Part shown: piece by piece, positions 19,901 through 28,278 of the stretch
Numbering within the stretch: the stretch's first letter is position 1
How the letters are laid out: each line of letters begins with the position of its first letter
Source: a virus
Virus record (IMG/VR): IMGVR_UViG_3300030451_003423
Coordinates: 1 to 41,042 of that record
Direction: 5' to 3' (one strand)
DNA: 41,042 nucleotides
Made by a program: the position numbers and the translations under genes
The notes under the pieces: generated by a model
Seen by the model: only the letters and a program-made list of their open reading frames with translations
The model's database searches: none
Told to the model about the DNA's origin: nothing

Positions 19901-22900
19901 AGGTGAAAGAAAAATAACTGATTACCATGTTAAAAATAATAAACTAGAAATAGATGATTTAACTGCAATGTATAAACTGCCTTTAAAGGATATTAAATAT
20001 TCTTATAGTGTAAAAAATGATGATGCTATGGTAGGTTTAAATCCTAATGGAACTATGCATAAACATGGTGTGCCTAAACAGTTATTAATGGCAATGGCTC
20101 AAAATACATTTGAACCTTTTCCTAAAGAAATGATTGAAGATTTTTACAGAGAGACTGTATTAAAGAAATTTGATGGAAAAAAAGAGATAAATGAATTATA
20201 TGAAGATTATAAAAATAACCCAAAAAGTAAAAAATTACTTAGGTTATTAGAAGATAATATAGAAGATTTAGGTATTAATAAATTACTTGATGCAATAAAT
20301 GGTAATCCTACAAACTTTTCCGATGCCGCTTATATGCGTTTAATGAAAATACAAAAAGAAGATGTAATGCATAGAGTGGCTGATGGAGAAATGACTCCTG
20401 AACAAGCTGAAAAATTAATACAAAATATGGAAGAATTTAACAGCTCTATGGATAGAATAGTAGAAGCTGGACAACAATGGAAAACAAGAGAGCAATTAAT
20501 TGGTAGAGAAGGCAATATTAATCCTTTATTAATGCATAAATGGATAAGGCCATACAGATTCCAAGTAATTAGAAACTATGTATTTAACTCACTTAGTAGA
20601 CCAAAGATAGGTAATAGTGGTGTAGCCCGTATGCGTGGTTATGATAAATGGTTTCAAACAGAATTAGATTCAAAAGGTAAAAAGAAATTTGGTGAATTAG
20701 AAACAAATGATGAAATATTTTATCTAGATGATGCATTTAAAAGAATGCCACTTAAAACTACTATTAAAGGTTATGAGGATACTACTTTAAGTGAATTATG
20801 GTATGATTCAAAAGGTTTTGGCAAAAAGAAAAAAGCACAAGCAGATGAAGTATTTACTGCTTTAACAGTAAGAGTACCTATGGACTCTGTTAGTGGAGCT
20901 CAAAGGATGGTATTTAAAGGATTTACAGATAGGCCTGGACATGGTATATTAATGCACAGTAGAGCTATGAAAGCAGAAGGTGGTGCTGACCTTGATGGTG
21001 ATGAATCTTTCATATTTTTTGGCGGAAGAAAAGGCGATAAAGGTGAAGGTTTTAGAAAGGAATGGATAGATAAATTCCACGAAAATAAGACAGAGTTTTA
21101 TAATGAAGATGGTACGATTTATAATAACAAAAATAAAAAAGCTGTTAAATCTTTAACTATGCAAGACTCTATTAAAGAAACAGGTATTGACCCTGAAGCT
21201 AGAGATAGTAAAATGTGGCAATATGATTCGCAATGGAGACAAGATATATCAGAAAGAGCTGTAGAAGGTCGTAACTTATTAGGTGGTACAGTAAGTGGTG
21301 CTCAAGTATTAAAAGCTGCTCACAATGCAATGCTTCAAATGAAACAAGGGCATAAATTTACTGTTTATAAAGGTAGAAAAAAGTTTGAAATAAGATTAAT
21401 ACCTAGAACTGAAAAAGCAGAACTTGAACAAGCTAGAAAATTAGCATCTTCAATGATAGCGTTTACGTCTGACCCTCTTGATGTAGCTGGTTTAACAGGT
21501 TACAAAGATTATATGAGCAAATTAACTAATGCTTATTTTAAAGTAAAGATAAATGGTAAAGATGCAGAAGTAACTCCTGAAAATCAAACTCAGGTATTTA
21601 ATAAAGAGGGTATAATAGGGCAAGTTAGAGATATAAATAAAGCTCTTTATAGTAGAGATTATTACAATAACAAATCTTGGGACGCTATAGATATAAATCA
21701 AATGACTTCTGTTACAAAAGAAAATAGCTCTTCACCTCTTAGAAGTTCAAGGCTTCATAATAGTATGCTAATTAAAATAGGACGTTTAGCTGCAGATGTA
21801 GAGTTATATGATAGTCCGTTTAGAATGGTAGCACCAGAGCGTTTAGTTGCAATGTATAATGATTACAATAATATAACTCAAAGAATACCTATGTTTAAAG
21901 ATTTGCTTCCAAACGTTAAAGTTACACCAAACAATTTAATGTTAAAGATAATGGGCATTAAGGTTAAGGATGGAAAAGTATTTGAAACAGGTAAAAAGTT
22001 ATACGAACAGCAAGAATTAGAAAGAGTTGCTAATAATTTACCTGAATTTTATGAGTATATTAATCATAAACAAAGTCAATTTAGACCTGGTGGAAGTGAG
22101 AGAGATAAATTTAGTGATTCTTATGCTCAAAAAAATCGTCAATATAGAATAGATAAATTAAAAGAATTAATAAAGTTTTCTGAAGATGCTTTAACACAAG
22201 ATGTAAGTGATATGGTGTCAGTTAGACAAATATTTAGATATTATGATGGTGTCGAAGTAAATCCTACAATGTTTAGAAAGATACTAAAACAAACTCAAGA
22301 TTTAAAAAACAACAGTTATCTTCAAAGAAAAGAACTTACTGAAGAAGCTGTAGAAAGAAAACATATAAGAGCTATAAGAGAAATGTTTGGCGTGCCTGAA
22401 ACAGCTGAATTAGAAAAAAGTGCTACATTAAATCAAGCTGAATTAGATGTTGCAATTAAAGCAGCTAAAGATAGTATGCCTAATGCAAGAGCTAGAAAAC
22501 TATTTGACCATTTAATGCTTGGAACTTTTAGACATAGTACTATGGAAACTGGTGTAAATAAACTAGGATTTGCGTCTAAAGCTATAGACCCTGCTAGTTT
22601 AACAGATTTTGTTGGCGACTTTACACAAGTAATGACTAAAGCTTATAAAACTCCTTCACCAAACTCTGAATTAAATCGTAAACTATTTAAAGACATTAGG
22701 TTTGAAAAAGATTTGCCTGAAGGAACAATACTTGAAGATACTACTACAGGTTATGAAGGTCTTCATGGTAAACCTGATATGAAATTGATACCTAAACAAG
22801 TTAGACAAGAAATTACTGAACTTGTTGATATATTAAGTAAATATAATAATAAAGTAGGGCAAGATTTAAATCTAATAACTAGAGATTTATTAGGAAAAGA

Positions 22901-25802
22901 TTTTAATGCAATGGACTATGCTGATATAAAAAATCTAAATAGGTATTTTAAAGAGTTGCAAAGAGGTAGTATTTGGCAAAGATTATTCAGAGAAAAAACT
23001 CCTGACCTTAGAAAAAGATATACAATGTTATTTCCTCTTACAATAAATAGAGAGACAATGAAGTATGATATTCACCTTATGAAAAAAAGAGGCTTGTTTA
23101 TGACTCAAGCTGGTGATATTGCTTCTGGTGACATGGCAAGACCTACAAATATTACAGAGAAGCTTCATCATGGTATAACACTTGCTATGGATAAATCGCA
23201 AGCTAAAGGTGATGAAGAGGTGTTTAAACTACGAAGAGAGCTAGAGTTTCTTGACGGTATAGATGAAGGTGAAGCTTTTAGAATGATTGGTGTAAGAAAA
23301 CTTGAAGCAGATGGTAATGTAGCTAGAACGCTTGGCAGAAAAGATGTACAAGGTAAGATTTGGGCACGTAATTATATTGAAGCTTTAAAAAGTGATATAA
23401 AAGACACTAATTACGATGTTATTCAAAATAATAGATACAGAATAACTCAAAGAACACCTGAAGGTGAAGTTAAACGTATTGAAATGACAGGTAAAGATAT
23501 TACTAATAAAGTAATAAAAATTTATAAAAATCATTTTCAAAATGTTTACGATAAAGTTATTAGAGGCAACCAAGAATTTCTTGATAGTTATCATAAAAAA
23601 AGTAAACATGGTACTAAAATGTATCATGATTATAAAGATTTCAAAAGTTTAAATGACCCTATTAATGGTGGTAAACGTAAAATGCCAATGGAACCTATTT
23701 ACGATTACCAAAGATTTATTAAAGATGTTTATAAAGCATACGAAAGAGGTGAAGATATTACAACAGACCTTGGTATAGATGGTATTAGAGCTATAGCTCG
23801 TTCTATGATGGTTCAGTTGCATCCTCAGTATAAACATAAATATAAAACACCTCAAGAGCTAAGAGCTCAAATAGGATTAACACTTCCTACAGGTAAAATT
23901 GAAGAAGGTTATTGGCCTCATATGTTATTTGATAAAGGTTTAGCAAGTAAAGCACTTTTAAATGCTTTGCAAAAAATTGATAAATCTACTATGACAGCTG
24001 CTGAAAAGAAAGAAGAAGCTAGAAAAATTCAAATGCGCAGTAAAACTTTAACAGGTGATTGGATTACAGGTACAGAGAATTGGGATGCTTTTGATGCTAA
24101 AATGCACCCTAAAAAGTTTAAAGGTAATCCTATAACTTGGAAAGAATCATTACAAATGACTTCTTCAATGCATAAAAGAACAAGTCACATTCCAGGCCAC
24201 TCTATTGACGCTACTGTTGCTGAGGTTTATACTCGTAACATGTATCAAACTTACTATAAACAATTAGCTCAAATGTTATCTAGAAAAACATTATTTGATT
24301 TTGATATGAGAGCTATTGAGATGGGTTGGGCTAAAGAATGGACAGGACCTAAAGGTAAACAAAGAACTTTAAAAGATAGATGGCATGATTGGTATAGTTT
24401 ATATGTTCAAGATGCTTTAGGACATCCAAGCACTATTCCAGAGTATATATTAAATGACCCAGGAATGAAAATAAAAGGGACACCTTATGCTTGGTGGGCT
24501 GATAATGTTGTAGCTAATAAAATGAATAAAGTTGCAAAAGCTATTGGCCTTAAAACACCGTTTAAAGATGTAGATAAATTTGATGTAAATGATGTTAGAG
24601 CTTTATCTAATCTTGAAGCTAGGTTTGAGCTTATGTCTTTACTTGCGCATCCTAAGTCTGCTGTTGTTAACTTATTTGGTGGCTCACTGCATACTATCCA
24701 AAGTGCAGGTGCTTCTGCTCTTAGGAAAGTTTATAATTATGGATTTTTAAAACAGATAAATCCTAATTGGACATCACGTCAAGCTATTAAAGATTTTGCT
24801 ATACAACAAGGTGTTTTCCCTGAGATGTTAGCACATGAGTGGGGAATGCAAAAGACTTTACAGAGTAGTAAAGCTAAAACTTTTGTTAAAGATTTAGTTG
24901 AAAATGTATCTAAAGAAGGTACAGTAAATCCTGATAAAGTTCGTGAACTTGCTTCAAAACATAATGTTGGTAGAAACGTTATGGAATTTGCTGCTAAGTT
25001 TATGTCTAAACCTGAAATGAAACTGCGTACTGATGCGTTTATGGCACATTATATTAAAGCCTGGGAACGTTTTGGTGGTGCTATTACTCAACATGACCAT
25101 CCATTCTTAATTGAAATGGCTAAGAAAGGTGTTAAAGCTACACAGTTCTTATATGATTCGGTAAATCGTCCAGCATTTGCTAGAACAGGTTTAGGTAAGA
25201 TAATGACACGTTTCCAGTTATGGTCTTGGAATGCTTGGCGTTTTAGAAATGATGTTAATCGTGAAGCTCGTATACGTGGTTATCGTCAAGGTACTCCTGA
25301 GTATGAAAGATTTAAAAGAACAGCGTCTATAGATTTATTAGTTTATGCTCTTGGCAGTGTGTATGCTATGAGTATATTTGAAAATGCTATTCCTGCACCT
25401 TATAATCATCTTAAAGAAGCTTCTGAATTATTGTTTGGCGATGATAAAGAAAGAGAAAGAGCGTTCTGGGGATTATATCCTAGGTCTATAGCTCCTCTTC
25501 AAGCTATTACTCCACCTGTTGTTTCTAGAGCAATTGAAGGTTTAAAAGCTATGAGTAGTGATGATTATGAAAAGTTCCTTGATTACCATATTTATACATT
25601 TATGCCATTTGGTAGGATAGCTAGAGATATATCTCCATGGGCTAGTGGTAATTTAATTGATAATCCTTATAGATTTATTGAAAAGACTACAGGTATACCA
25701 TATGGTGATATACAAAGAGAACGTTCTAAATATAAAGATGAGTTAGCATATCATCCTACATTCCAAACAGCTGCTCAGTTAAAACAACAAATAGAAGATT
25801 AG
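16923..25802 (+). CDS. Giant virion protein with candidate two-barrel RNA polymerase core
   Basis: A 2959-residue protein. Residues about 80-290 are Ala/Gly-rich and amphipathic, as in ejection proteins. About 2620-2900 holds another ejection-type region (NRPAFARTGLGKIMTRFQLW near 2748). Between them are marks of a double-psi beta-barrel RNA polymerase. The first barrel would hold HVDGQI (D920), LLGKYMMH (K962) and MQESAVKQRG (K991). The second is DRPGHGILMH followed by EGGADLDGDESF, with D1356, D1358 and D1360 matching the metal-binding DxDGD of cellular beta', YonO, crAss-phage virion polymerase and eukaryotic RNA-dependent RNA polymerases. Downstream, NLLGGTVSGAQ and IAFTSDPLDVAGL (near 1510) fit conserved segments after the active site. 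It would be injected with DNA and transcribe early genes. The motif is seen; the polymerase call is inference. Its stop overlaps the convergent gene by 4 bases. Confidence 0.7.
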   Translation: MAFNPYGFYEYGGKPEPQGDKAATPAEFTPRYTKKQLDSIINAYKNNPKAFKPEHIDSIKQHAIYHNTGFYEGDFQISEAIKQFMGGVAEGLTTFSPVDAPDNEYEAIARNVGHLLGFAPGMAAKPLKLLGLRNAAAKIAGFKSIPLYVGEKATKLTGKFVKNVIPTARFDATNTASKFITGGAVKSVAEEAMKLGVASAVSNWKQGVDGVMMAARSGGEFGAAFQILANAVPGSGTFKYLLRAFAGSMYQGMHAEAAGATTPEKVYEYLLGAYFGGGGASWVQKDKAKFFKERNEQMYGTKGKKADHKAQATGDPTLIKTWEKYDPIVQKEILKELNDPNYYGKGKPSENWRPQYQLKEGETYPERTAMLEMFVKNLGIDTKLETVSQKGWERFNRMQEDAVIGKKPTGLAIETEKKLNELNIQKKDLAEQISKKRAEITTLKGTEKMLAETELGKLERQVEEVIKEEKIQLDLKPFEYIDKAGEIKNERMNDTGNDIGMIAAIDLTKKSENLVTRHLKKYWDKDDFEPMDKRNEMLRLTQVVDDVVSGEKYNKPGEKIDTQELTQDIVKTLKKQENIDLKTNTKKWKETENELRQFLTRRNFSKPVRYVNMSVDTDGKITDFKLRDGGFTNAGNRKESMEPKKEVQRVLEEATPKGEEVPEASVILDNMTFRGPKGEWIDGGLGDVRKLLRNAYRFNKKVTWRDAYNSLLKEAHKKMADEGYYPFGGKGDNDLIIYIKEHPDLQKANVKRYINEYITELKRDGNNRKYYNQAIKRNKFFNEKQAKDHYVSNIMYDIGLNGFKPKTSKEYREVLKKLFEGKGYIKNATAWNKRQQIWFTPTYRADGDFINSNYKRYIERLSQADINDINPAFNNVLKNNEANYVIVRDLDPELFTKYEGTRKKKLDKDSKNTEMDEHVDGQITVEDNLLKAIIKDAGMPQSGNSKSFIVSPDGQMGALLGKYMMHSAGPKASRQMRKAGVHMIMQESAVKQRGERKITDYHVKNNKLEIDDLTAMYKLPLKDIKYSYSVKNDDAMVGLNPNGTMHKHGVPKQLLMAMAQNTFEPFPKEMIEDFYRETVLKKFDGKKEINELYEDYKNNPKSKKLLRLLEDNIEDLGINKLLDAINGNPTNFSDAAYMRLMKIQKEDVMHRVADGEMTPEQAEKLIQNMEEFNSSMDRIVEAGQQWKTREQLIGREGNINPLLMHKWIRPYRFQVIRNYVFNSLSRPKIGNSGVARMRGYDKWFQTELDSKGKKKFGELETNDEIFYLDDAFKRMPLKTTIKGYEDTTLSELWYDSKGFGKKKKAQADEVFTALTVRVPMDSVSGAQRMVFKGFTDRPGHGILMHSRAMKAEGGADLDGDESFIFFGGRKGDKGEGFRKEWIDKFHENKTEFYNEDGTIYNNKNKKAVKSLTMQDSIKETGIDPEARDSKMWQYDSQWRQDISERAVEGRNLLGGTVSGAQVLKAAHNAMLQMKQGHKFTVYKGRKKFEIRLIPRTEKAELEQARKLASSMIAFTSDPLDVAGLTGYKDYMSKLTNAYFKVKINGKDAEVTPENQTQVFNKEGIIGQVRDINKALYSRDYYNNKSWDAIDINQMTSVTKENSSSPLRSSRLHNSMLIKIGRLAADVELYDSPFRMVAPERLVAMYNDYNNITQRIPMFKDLLPNVKVTPNNLMLKIMGIKVKDGKVFETGKKLYEQQELERVANNLPEFYEYINHKQSQFRPGGSERDKFSDSYAQKNRQYRIDKLKELIKFSEDALTQDVSDMVSVRQIFRYYDGVEVNPTMFRKILKQTQDLKNNSYLQRKELTEEAVERKHIRAIREMFGVPETAELEKSATLNQAELDVAIKAAKDSMPNARARKLFDHLMLGTFRHSTMETGVNKLGFASKAIDPASLTDFVGDFTQVMTKAYKTPSPNSELNRKLFKDIRFEKDLPEGTILEDTTTGYEGLHGKPDMKLIPKQVRQEITELVDILSKYNNKVGQDLNLITRDLLGKDFNAMDYADIKNLNRYFKELQRGSIWQRLFREKTPDLRKRYTMLFPLTINRETMKYDIHLMKKRGLFMTQAGDIASGDMARPTNITEKLHHGITLAMDKSQAKGDEEVFKLRRELEFLDGIDEGEAFRMIGVRKLEADGNVARTLGRKDVQGKIWARNYIEALKSDIKDTNYDVIQNNRYRITQRTPEGEVKRIEMTGKDITNKVIKIYKNHFQNVYDKVIRGNQEFLDSYHKKSKHGTKMYHDYKDFKSLNDPINGGKRKMPMEPIYDYQRFIKDVYKAYERGEDITTDLGIDGIRAIARSMMVQLHPQYKHKYKTPQELRAQIGLTLPTGKIEEGYWPHMLFDKGLASKALLNALQKIDKSTMTAAEKKEEARKIQMRSKTLTGDWITGTENWDAFDAKMHPKKFKGNPITWKESLQMTSSMHKRTSHIPGHSIDATVAEVYTRNMYQTYYKQLAQMLSRKTLFDFDMRAIEMGWAKEWTGPKGKQRTLKDRWHDWYSLYVQDALGHPSTIPEYILNDPGMKIKGTPYAWWADNVVANKMNKVAKAIGLKTPFKDVDKFDVNDVRALSNLEARFELMSLLAHPKSAVVNLFGGSLHTIQSAGASALRKVYNYGFLKQINPNWTSRQAIKDFAIQQGVFPEMLAHEWGMQKTLQSSKAKTFVKDLVENVSKEGTVNPDKVRELASKHNVGRNVMEFAAKFMSKPEMKLRTDAFMAHYIKAWERFGGAITQHDHPFLIEMAKKGVKATQFLYDSVNRPAFARTGLGKIMTRFQLWSWNAWRFRNDVNREARIRGYRQGTPEYERFKRTASIDLLVYALGSVYAMSIFENAIPAPYNHLKEASELLFGDDKERERAFWGLYPRSIAPLQAITPPVVSRAIEGLKAMSSDDYEKFLDYHIYTFMPFGRIARDISPWASGNLIDNPYRFIEKTTGIPYGDIQRERSKYKDELAYHPTFQTAAQLKQQIED

Positions 25803-25981
25803 TTTTTATCGAATTTATTTAATATTTCGCTTAATAAACGAGTATCACCGCAACAGTCTATATGAATGTGAAGATAAGCCATTTGACTAAACGACTTATC
25901 TACATTCAAAAAACCATGAGCGATTTTAAGGCAAGGTTCTAAAGGGTCTATTTCATCCCCACATATGTCACAAAAATCCAT
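25799..25981 (-). CDS. Small Cys/His-rich protein (60 aa)
   Basis: Contains CDICGDEIDP at the N-terminus and HIHIDCCGD near residue 40, a likely zinc-binding knuckle. The first pair (C4, C7) plus the later His/Cys group could bind one zinc. The ribosome binding site is weak. It is the last gene of the leftward operon and overlaps tail-to-tail with the giant virion gene. Function unknown. Confidence 0.55.
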   Translation of the reverse strand: MDFCDICGDEIDPLEPCLKIAHGFLNVDKSFSQMAYLHIHIDCCGDTRLLSEILNKFDKN

Positions 25982-25989
25982 ATAGTAAT

Positions 25990-26211
25990 TTACTTACTTT
26001 CTTCTTCTTTTGCAACCTCTTTTGCAGGAAATTCTTTTTCTAAGAATGCTAAGAATTTATCTTTATCTTTGTTAAATCTAATGTAAGCATCTAAAATGTT
26101 TTCATTTGCTACTGTTAGTTCTTCAAGAAATTGAAGCTTTTGTCCGATAAATCTTAATGCATCAGTTATATCTTTACGGGTTGGTTTACCCTTGTTATTT
26201 TTCTTTGACAT
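25990..26211 (-). CDS. Hypothetical protein (73 aa)
   Basis: AAGGAG precedes the ATG. The protein is helical and charged (DITDALRFIGQKLQFLEELTV) with an acidic C-terminus. It overlaps the end of the upstream coiled-coil gene by 17 bases. No family recognised. Confidence 0.55.
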   Translation of the reverse strand: MSKKNNKGKPTRKDITDALRFIGQKLQFLEELTVANENILDAYIRFNKDKDKFLAFLEKEFPAKEVAKEEESK

Positions 26212-26407
26212 TATTTTCTCCTTCTTGAGCTAAAAAGCCTTCGAGCTCTTTGTAGTAGCTCTCGGCTTTTTTTCTCAATTGTTTTTCACCTTTTAATTCT
26301 CTATGAACTTTTTTAAGCTCTAGTTTTAAGGCTCTGTTTTCTAAAGATAAATCTCTAACTTTTTCACAACAATTCATCAATGCTTCGTGTGTCTGATTTG
26401 GGTCCAA
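26195..26407 (-). CDS. Coiled-coil protein (70 aa), TTG start
   Basis: The start is TTG at 26407, chosen because AAGGAG lies seven bases upstream; no ATG is better placed. Residues about 15-60 form a continuous charged coiled coil (LSLENRALKLELKKVHREL). The gene begins 44 bases inside the end of the nuclease gene, so translation is probably coupled. Confidence 0.5.
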   Translation of the reverse strand: MDPNQTHEALMNCCEKVRDLSLENRALKLELKKVHRELKGEKQLRKKAESYYKELEGFLAQEGENNVKEK

Positions 26408-27101
26408 GTTTAAACTCCTTCTTTAGTTTTGGTAATTGTTTAGGCCATGGTTTTCCATAAGGAAAGTTTAAAAAGCACCATAAGTCGTATACTTTATGAT
26501 GTATGTCGTTGTCCTTAAATTTTCTAAATCCATAGCTCGGTTCTTTTATCCATTTACCTTTTGTATATAAACCATACATGTCTAGTATAGGGTTATCAGG
26601 GAATATTGCGTTCCATAAATCCTTATACATTAGCTGTTGTATTTCATGAGACTTTCTGTAGTCTCCTGTTTTTATATCTACTAAAGATAAACGTCCATTA
26701 ACGTTTGCTATTATATCAGGTGTACCAGCCCAAGGTATATCTTTATGATAAAGAAACAGTTCTTTCTCTACCACATCAGGTTTTACTTCGTAATAAAACT
26801 TTTCAAAGCTCATTAAAGACTTTTGAGTAAATTCATCATCTACTTTTACTTCACCATCGTCAAGTAGCATTTCAATATACTCGTGTACTTTAGTACCTCT
26901 TCTTGCTGATTCATCCCTTATAGTGATAGCATTTAGGCCATTTTTCATTAACCATTCTTCAAAGTGTTTACCCTTTGCACATGCTTCACCTATTACAGTT
27001 GTTACTGATGGTTTCCAGTTATTTGCGTTTCCTCGACTGTACCATCTTCTTTCCGCGTCTAGTCTTTTTACTGGTTGACTTTTGTATTTTTCTAAGTTCA
27101 C
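26364..27101 (-). CDS. PD-(D/E)XK (RecB/Cas4-like) nuclease
   Basis: The 245-residue protein has the single-domain RecB-type nuclease motifs in order: H73 in RRGTKVHEY, E113, GTPD with D129, VDIKTG with D142 and K144, and QQLMYK (155-160). These coordinate one or two metals for DNA phosphodiester cleavage. Phage members act as exonucleases in recombination or host DNA degradation. With Sak4-like and SSB-like proteins upstream in the same operon, a role in making single-stranded ends for annealing is the natural reading. The start is GTG at 27101; there is no in-frame ATG before the upstream stop, and the site lies within the 40-codon gene upstream, suggesting coupling. No cysteine cluster for an iron-sulphur centre is evident. 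Confidence 0.8.
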   Translation of the reverse strand: MNLEKYKSQPVKRLDAERRWYSRGNANNWKPSVTTVIGEACAKGKHFEEWLMKNGLNAITIRDESARRGTKVHEYIEMLLDDGEVKVDDEFTQKSLMSFEKFYYEVKPDVVEKELFLYHKDIPWAGTPDIIANVNGRLSLVDIKTGDYRKSHEIQQLMYKDLWNAIFPDNPILDMYGLYTKGKWIKEPSYGFRKFKDNDIHHKVYDLWCFLNFPYGKPWPKQLPKLKKEFKLGPKSDTRSIDELL

Positions 27102-27141
27102 TTCTGAATCTTTCCATCCATTGTTTGCTTACTCCTTTCAT
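27019..27141 (-). CDS. Very basic small protein (40 aa)
   Basis: The ATG at 27141 has a perfect GGAGG five bases upstream. The product begins MKGVSKQWMERFRSELRK and ends in a Lys/Arg tract (KKTRRGKKMVQSRKRK), so it could bind nucleic acid. The last 83 bases overlap the nuclease in another frame. An earlier start at 27213 is possible but would overlap the zinc-ribbon gene and has no better signal. It may serve mainly to couple nuclease translation. Confidence 0.45.
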   Translation of the reverse strand: MKGVSKQWMERFRSELRKIQKSTSKKTRRGKKMVQSRKRK

Positions 27142-27172
27142 TGGAACCTCCAATCTTTGATGTAATATCGCT

Positions 27173-27265
27173 TCAGGTCTCAGTGTATCCACATATTGTA
27201 CATGCATATCCACAATCGCTACCTAAAACGATATTACCACATTGTAAACAGGTTATTTTCTCCAT
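27173..27265 (-). CDS. 30-residue zinc-knuckle protein
   Basis: The ATG lies inside the stop region of the HTH gene (13-base overlap). The peptide has CLQCGN, then C18, C22 and CTICGYTE: five cysteines with two CxxC pairs, enough for one zinc site. Its size and cysteine spacing resemble the tiny zinc ribbons of phages. The ribosome binding site is weak, but coupling to the upstream gene would help. Confidence 0.5.
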   Translation of the reverse strand: MEKITCLQCGNIVLGSDCGYACTICGYTET

Positions 27266-27384
27266 AAATGCCTATAAATTGTTCTTTCTGAAAGGTTAAA
27301 AAGTATTGCTAATTTACGAGGTTTTACCCATAACTTCCAAAGTATATTTATAAGCGTTATCTTAAAATTACTTGTCTTTTTCAT
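27253..27384 (-). CDS. Small helix-turn-helix protein (43 aa)
   Basis: The ATG at 27384 follows GGGAG. Residues about 22-41 (PRKLAILFNLSERTIYRHLW) read as a helix-turn-helix: helix, turn at NLSE, recognition helix RTIYRHL, like the resolvase/homeodomain-like class. At 43 residues it is little more than the DNA-binding unit and may act as a dimer or with a partner. Its start overlaps the upstream stop. Confidence 0.6.
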   Translation of the reverse strand: MKKTSNFKITLINILWKLWVKPRKLAILFNLSERTIYRHLWRK

Positions 27385-27537
27385 TTATCTCCCATCGTTT
27401 GCTTTAAAACGTTTAGTTGATGTTAACATTTGGTAAAGCCACCAACATCGACCGTTATCGGTAGCTTTTAATATCTTTTCTTTTCTCTTGTTAAAGAGCC
27501 TTAGATTAGCCTCTTTTTGTGCTTTTGTTAATGGCAT
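27385..27537 (-). CDS. Small basic hypothetical protein (50 aa)
   Basis: The ATG at 27537 follows AGGAGAAAC, the same initiation module used at 303. The product is basic and contains MPLTKAQKEANLRLFNKRKE and a WW pair near residue 33. Its stop is immediately followed by the ATG of the HTH gene. No family recognised. Confidence 0.6.
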   Translation of the reverse strand: MPLTKAQKEANLRLFNKRKEKILKATDNGRCWWLYQMLTSTKRFKANDGR

Positions 27538-27545
27538 TGTTTCTC

Positions 27546-28022
27546 CTAATTAAATACGTCTGATTTTGCAAGTTTCCTTAGTATATAATCTTGCACTCTT
27601 ACATCTTGTTTACTTATCCATTTAATAAATCCTCTATATTCTTTATCAGTTAGAGGTCCTTTTTTAGTATTACAAGATGCGCATATCATTTGTAGGTTAC
27701 CCTTATATGAGCCACCACCTGATGATATTGGATGCTTATGGTCGCATACCATATTAGTTACATCTAATTTCTTCTTACAATATTTACAAGGTTTGTTATA
27801 TGCTGCGTATAGCATTTCACGTATTTCTGTAAGAGACATGTTAAATGTTACCTCATACTCTTTACTCCTCTTCTTCAAAGATGATTTTAGAGTTGACGAC
27901 TTTTTCATAAGTCTGTGAAACATTCTCTTAGCATGTGTCCCGTGAGTGGGACGAAGCTTACGCATAAACTTCTTTTCCCACTCTTTAGGACTACGCGACT
28001 TCCTTCTGGAATTAGTACTCAT
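27546..28022 (-). CDS. HNH endonuclease
   Basis: The 158-residue protein has the complete HNH pattern: C79-x2-C82, CDHKHPIS (D94, H95), NLQMICASCN with N109 and C114-x2-C117, then K120. The two cysteine pairs bind a structural zinc; the DH...N...K residues form the metal-dependent active site that nicks or cuts DNA. The first 60 residues are strongly basic. It could be a free-standing homing endonuclease or a packaging/replication nuclease. Its setting inside a tight replication operon without an obvious intron or duplication allows either. Confidence 0.85.
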   Translation of the reverse strand: MSTNSRRKSRSPKEWEKKFMRKLRPTHGTHAKRMFHRLMKKSSTLKSSLKKRSKEYEVTFNMSLTEIREMLYAAYNKPCKYCKKKLDVTNMVCDHKHPISSGGGSYKGNLQMICASCNTKKGPLTDKEYRGFIKWISKQDVRVQDYILRKLAKSDVFN

Positions 28023-28032
28023 AACTAGTGTG

Positions 28033-28278
28033 TTATTTGCCTATCTTTTGGCCAGTTGGTGTCTTACGCATTGTGTATTTACCAAAGCCTTTATACTTAC
28101 CTCTAGTATTGTGCTCCATATCTATCTCGAAGCCTTTCTTTCTAAGGTTATGTATAACTGCTGATAATCTCCAAGCTCCAAATAAAGTTGCTGCTTGTGC
28201 CTGATTAAGAGATTTACCCTTAAGCAGATGCAGCATTATTTTTTGACTCTTTGAGTGTCTGTTTGTTCTTCTCGGCAT
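28033..28278 (-). CDS. Winged/helix-turn-helix protein
   Basis: AGGAGG lies six bases before the ATG. Residues about 24-52 (LNQAQAATLFGAWRLSAVIHN then LRKKGFEI) match the small phage helix-turn-helix family in which a GxxRLxxxIxxLRKxGxxI signature ends the recognition helix and starts a wing. It probably binds DNA as a regulator or replication accessory. It overlaps the upstream gene by 59 bases; both starts have strong ribosome binding sites, so both are kept. Confidence 0.7.
   Translation of the reverse strand: MPRRTNRHSKSQKIMLHLLKGKSLNQAQAATLFGAWRLSAVIHNLRKKGFEIDMEHNTRGKYKGFGKYTMRKTPTGQKIGK

Noticed and set aside
27019-27213. Longer version of the basic micro-gene starting at 27213
   Set aside because: It would overlap the 30-aa zinc-knuckle gene in another frame, while the ATG at 27141 has a perfect GGAGG at the right distance.
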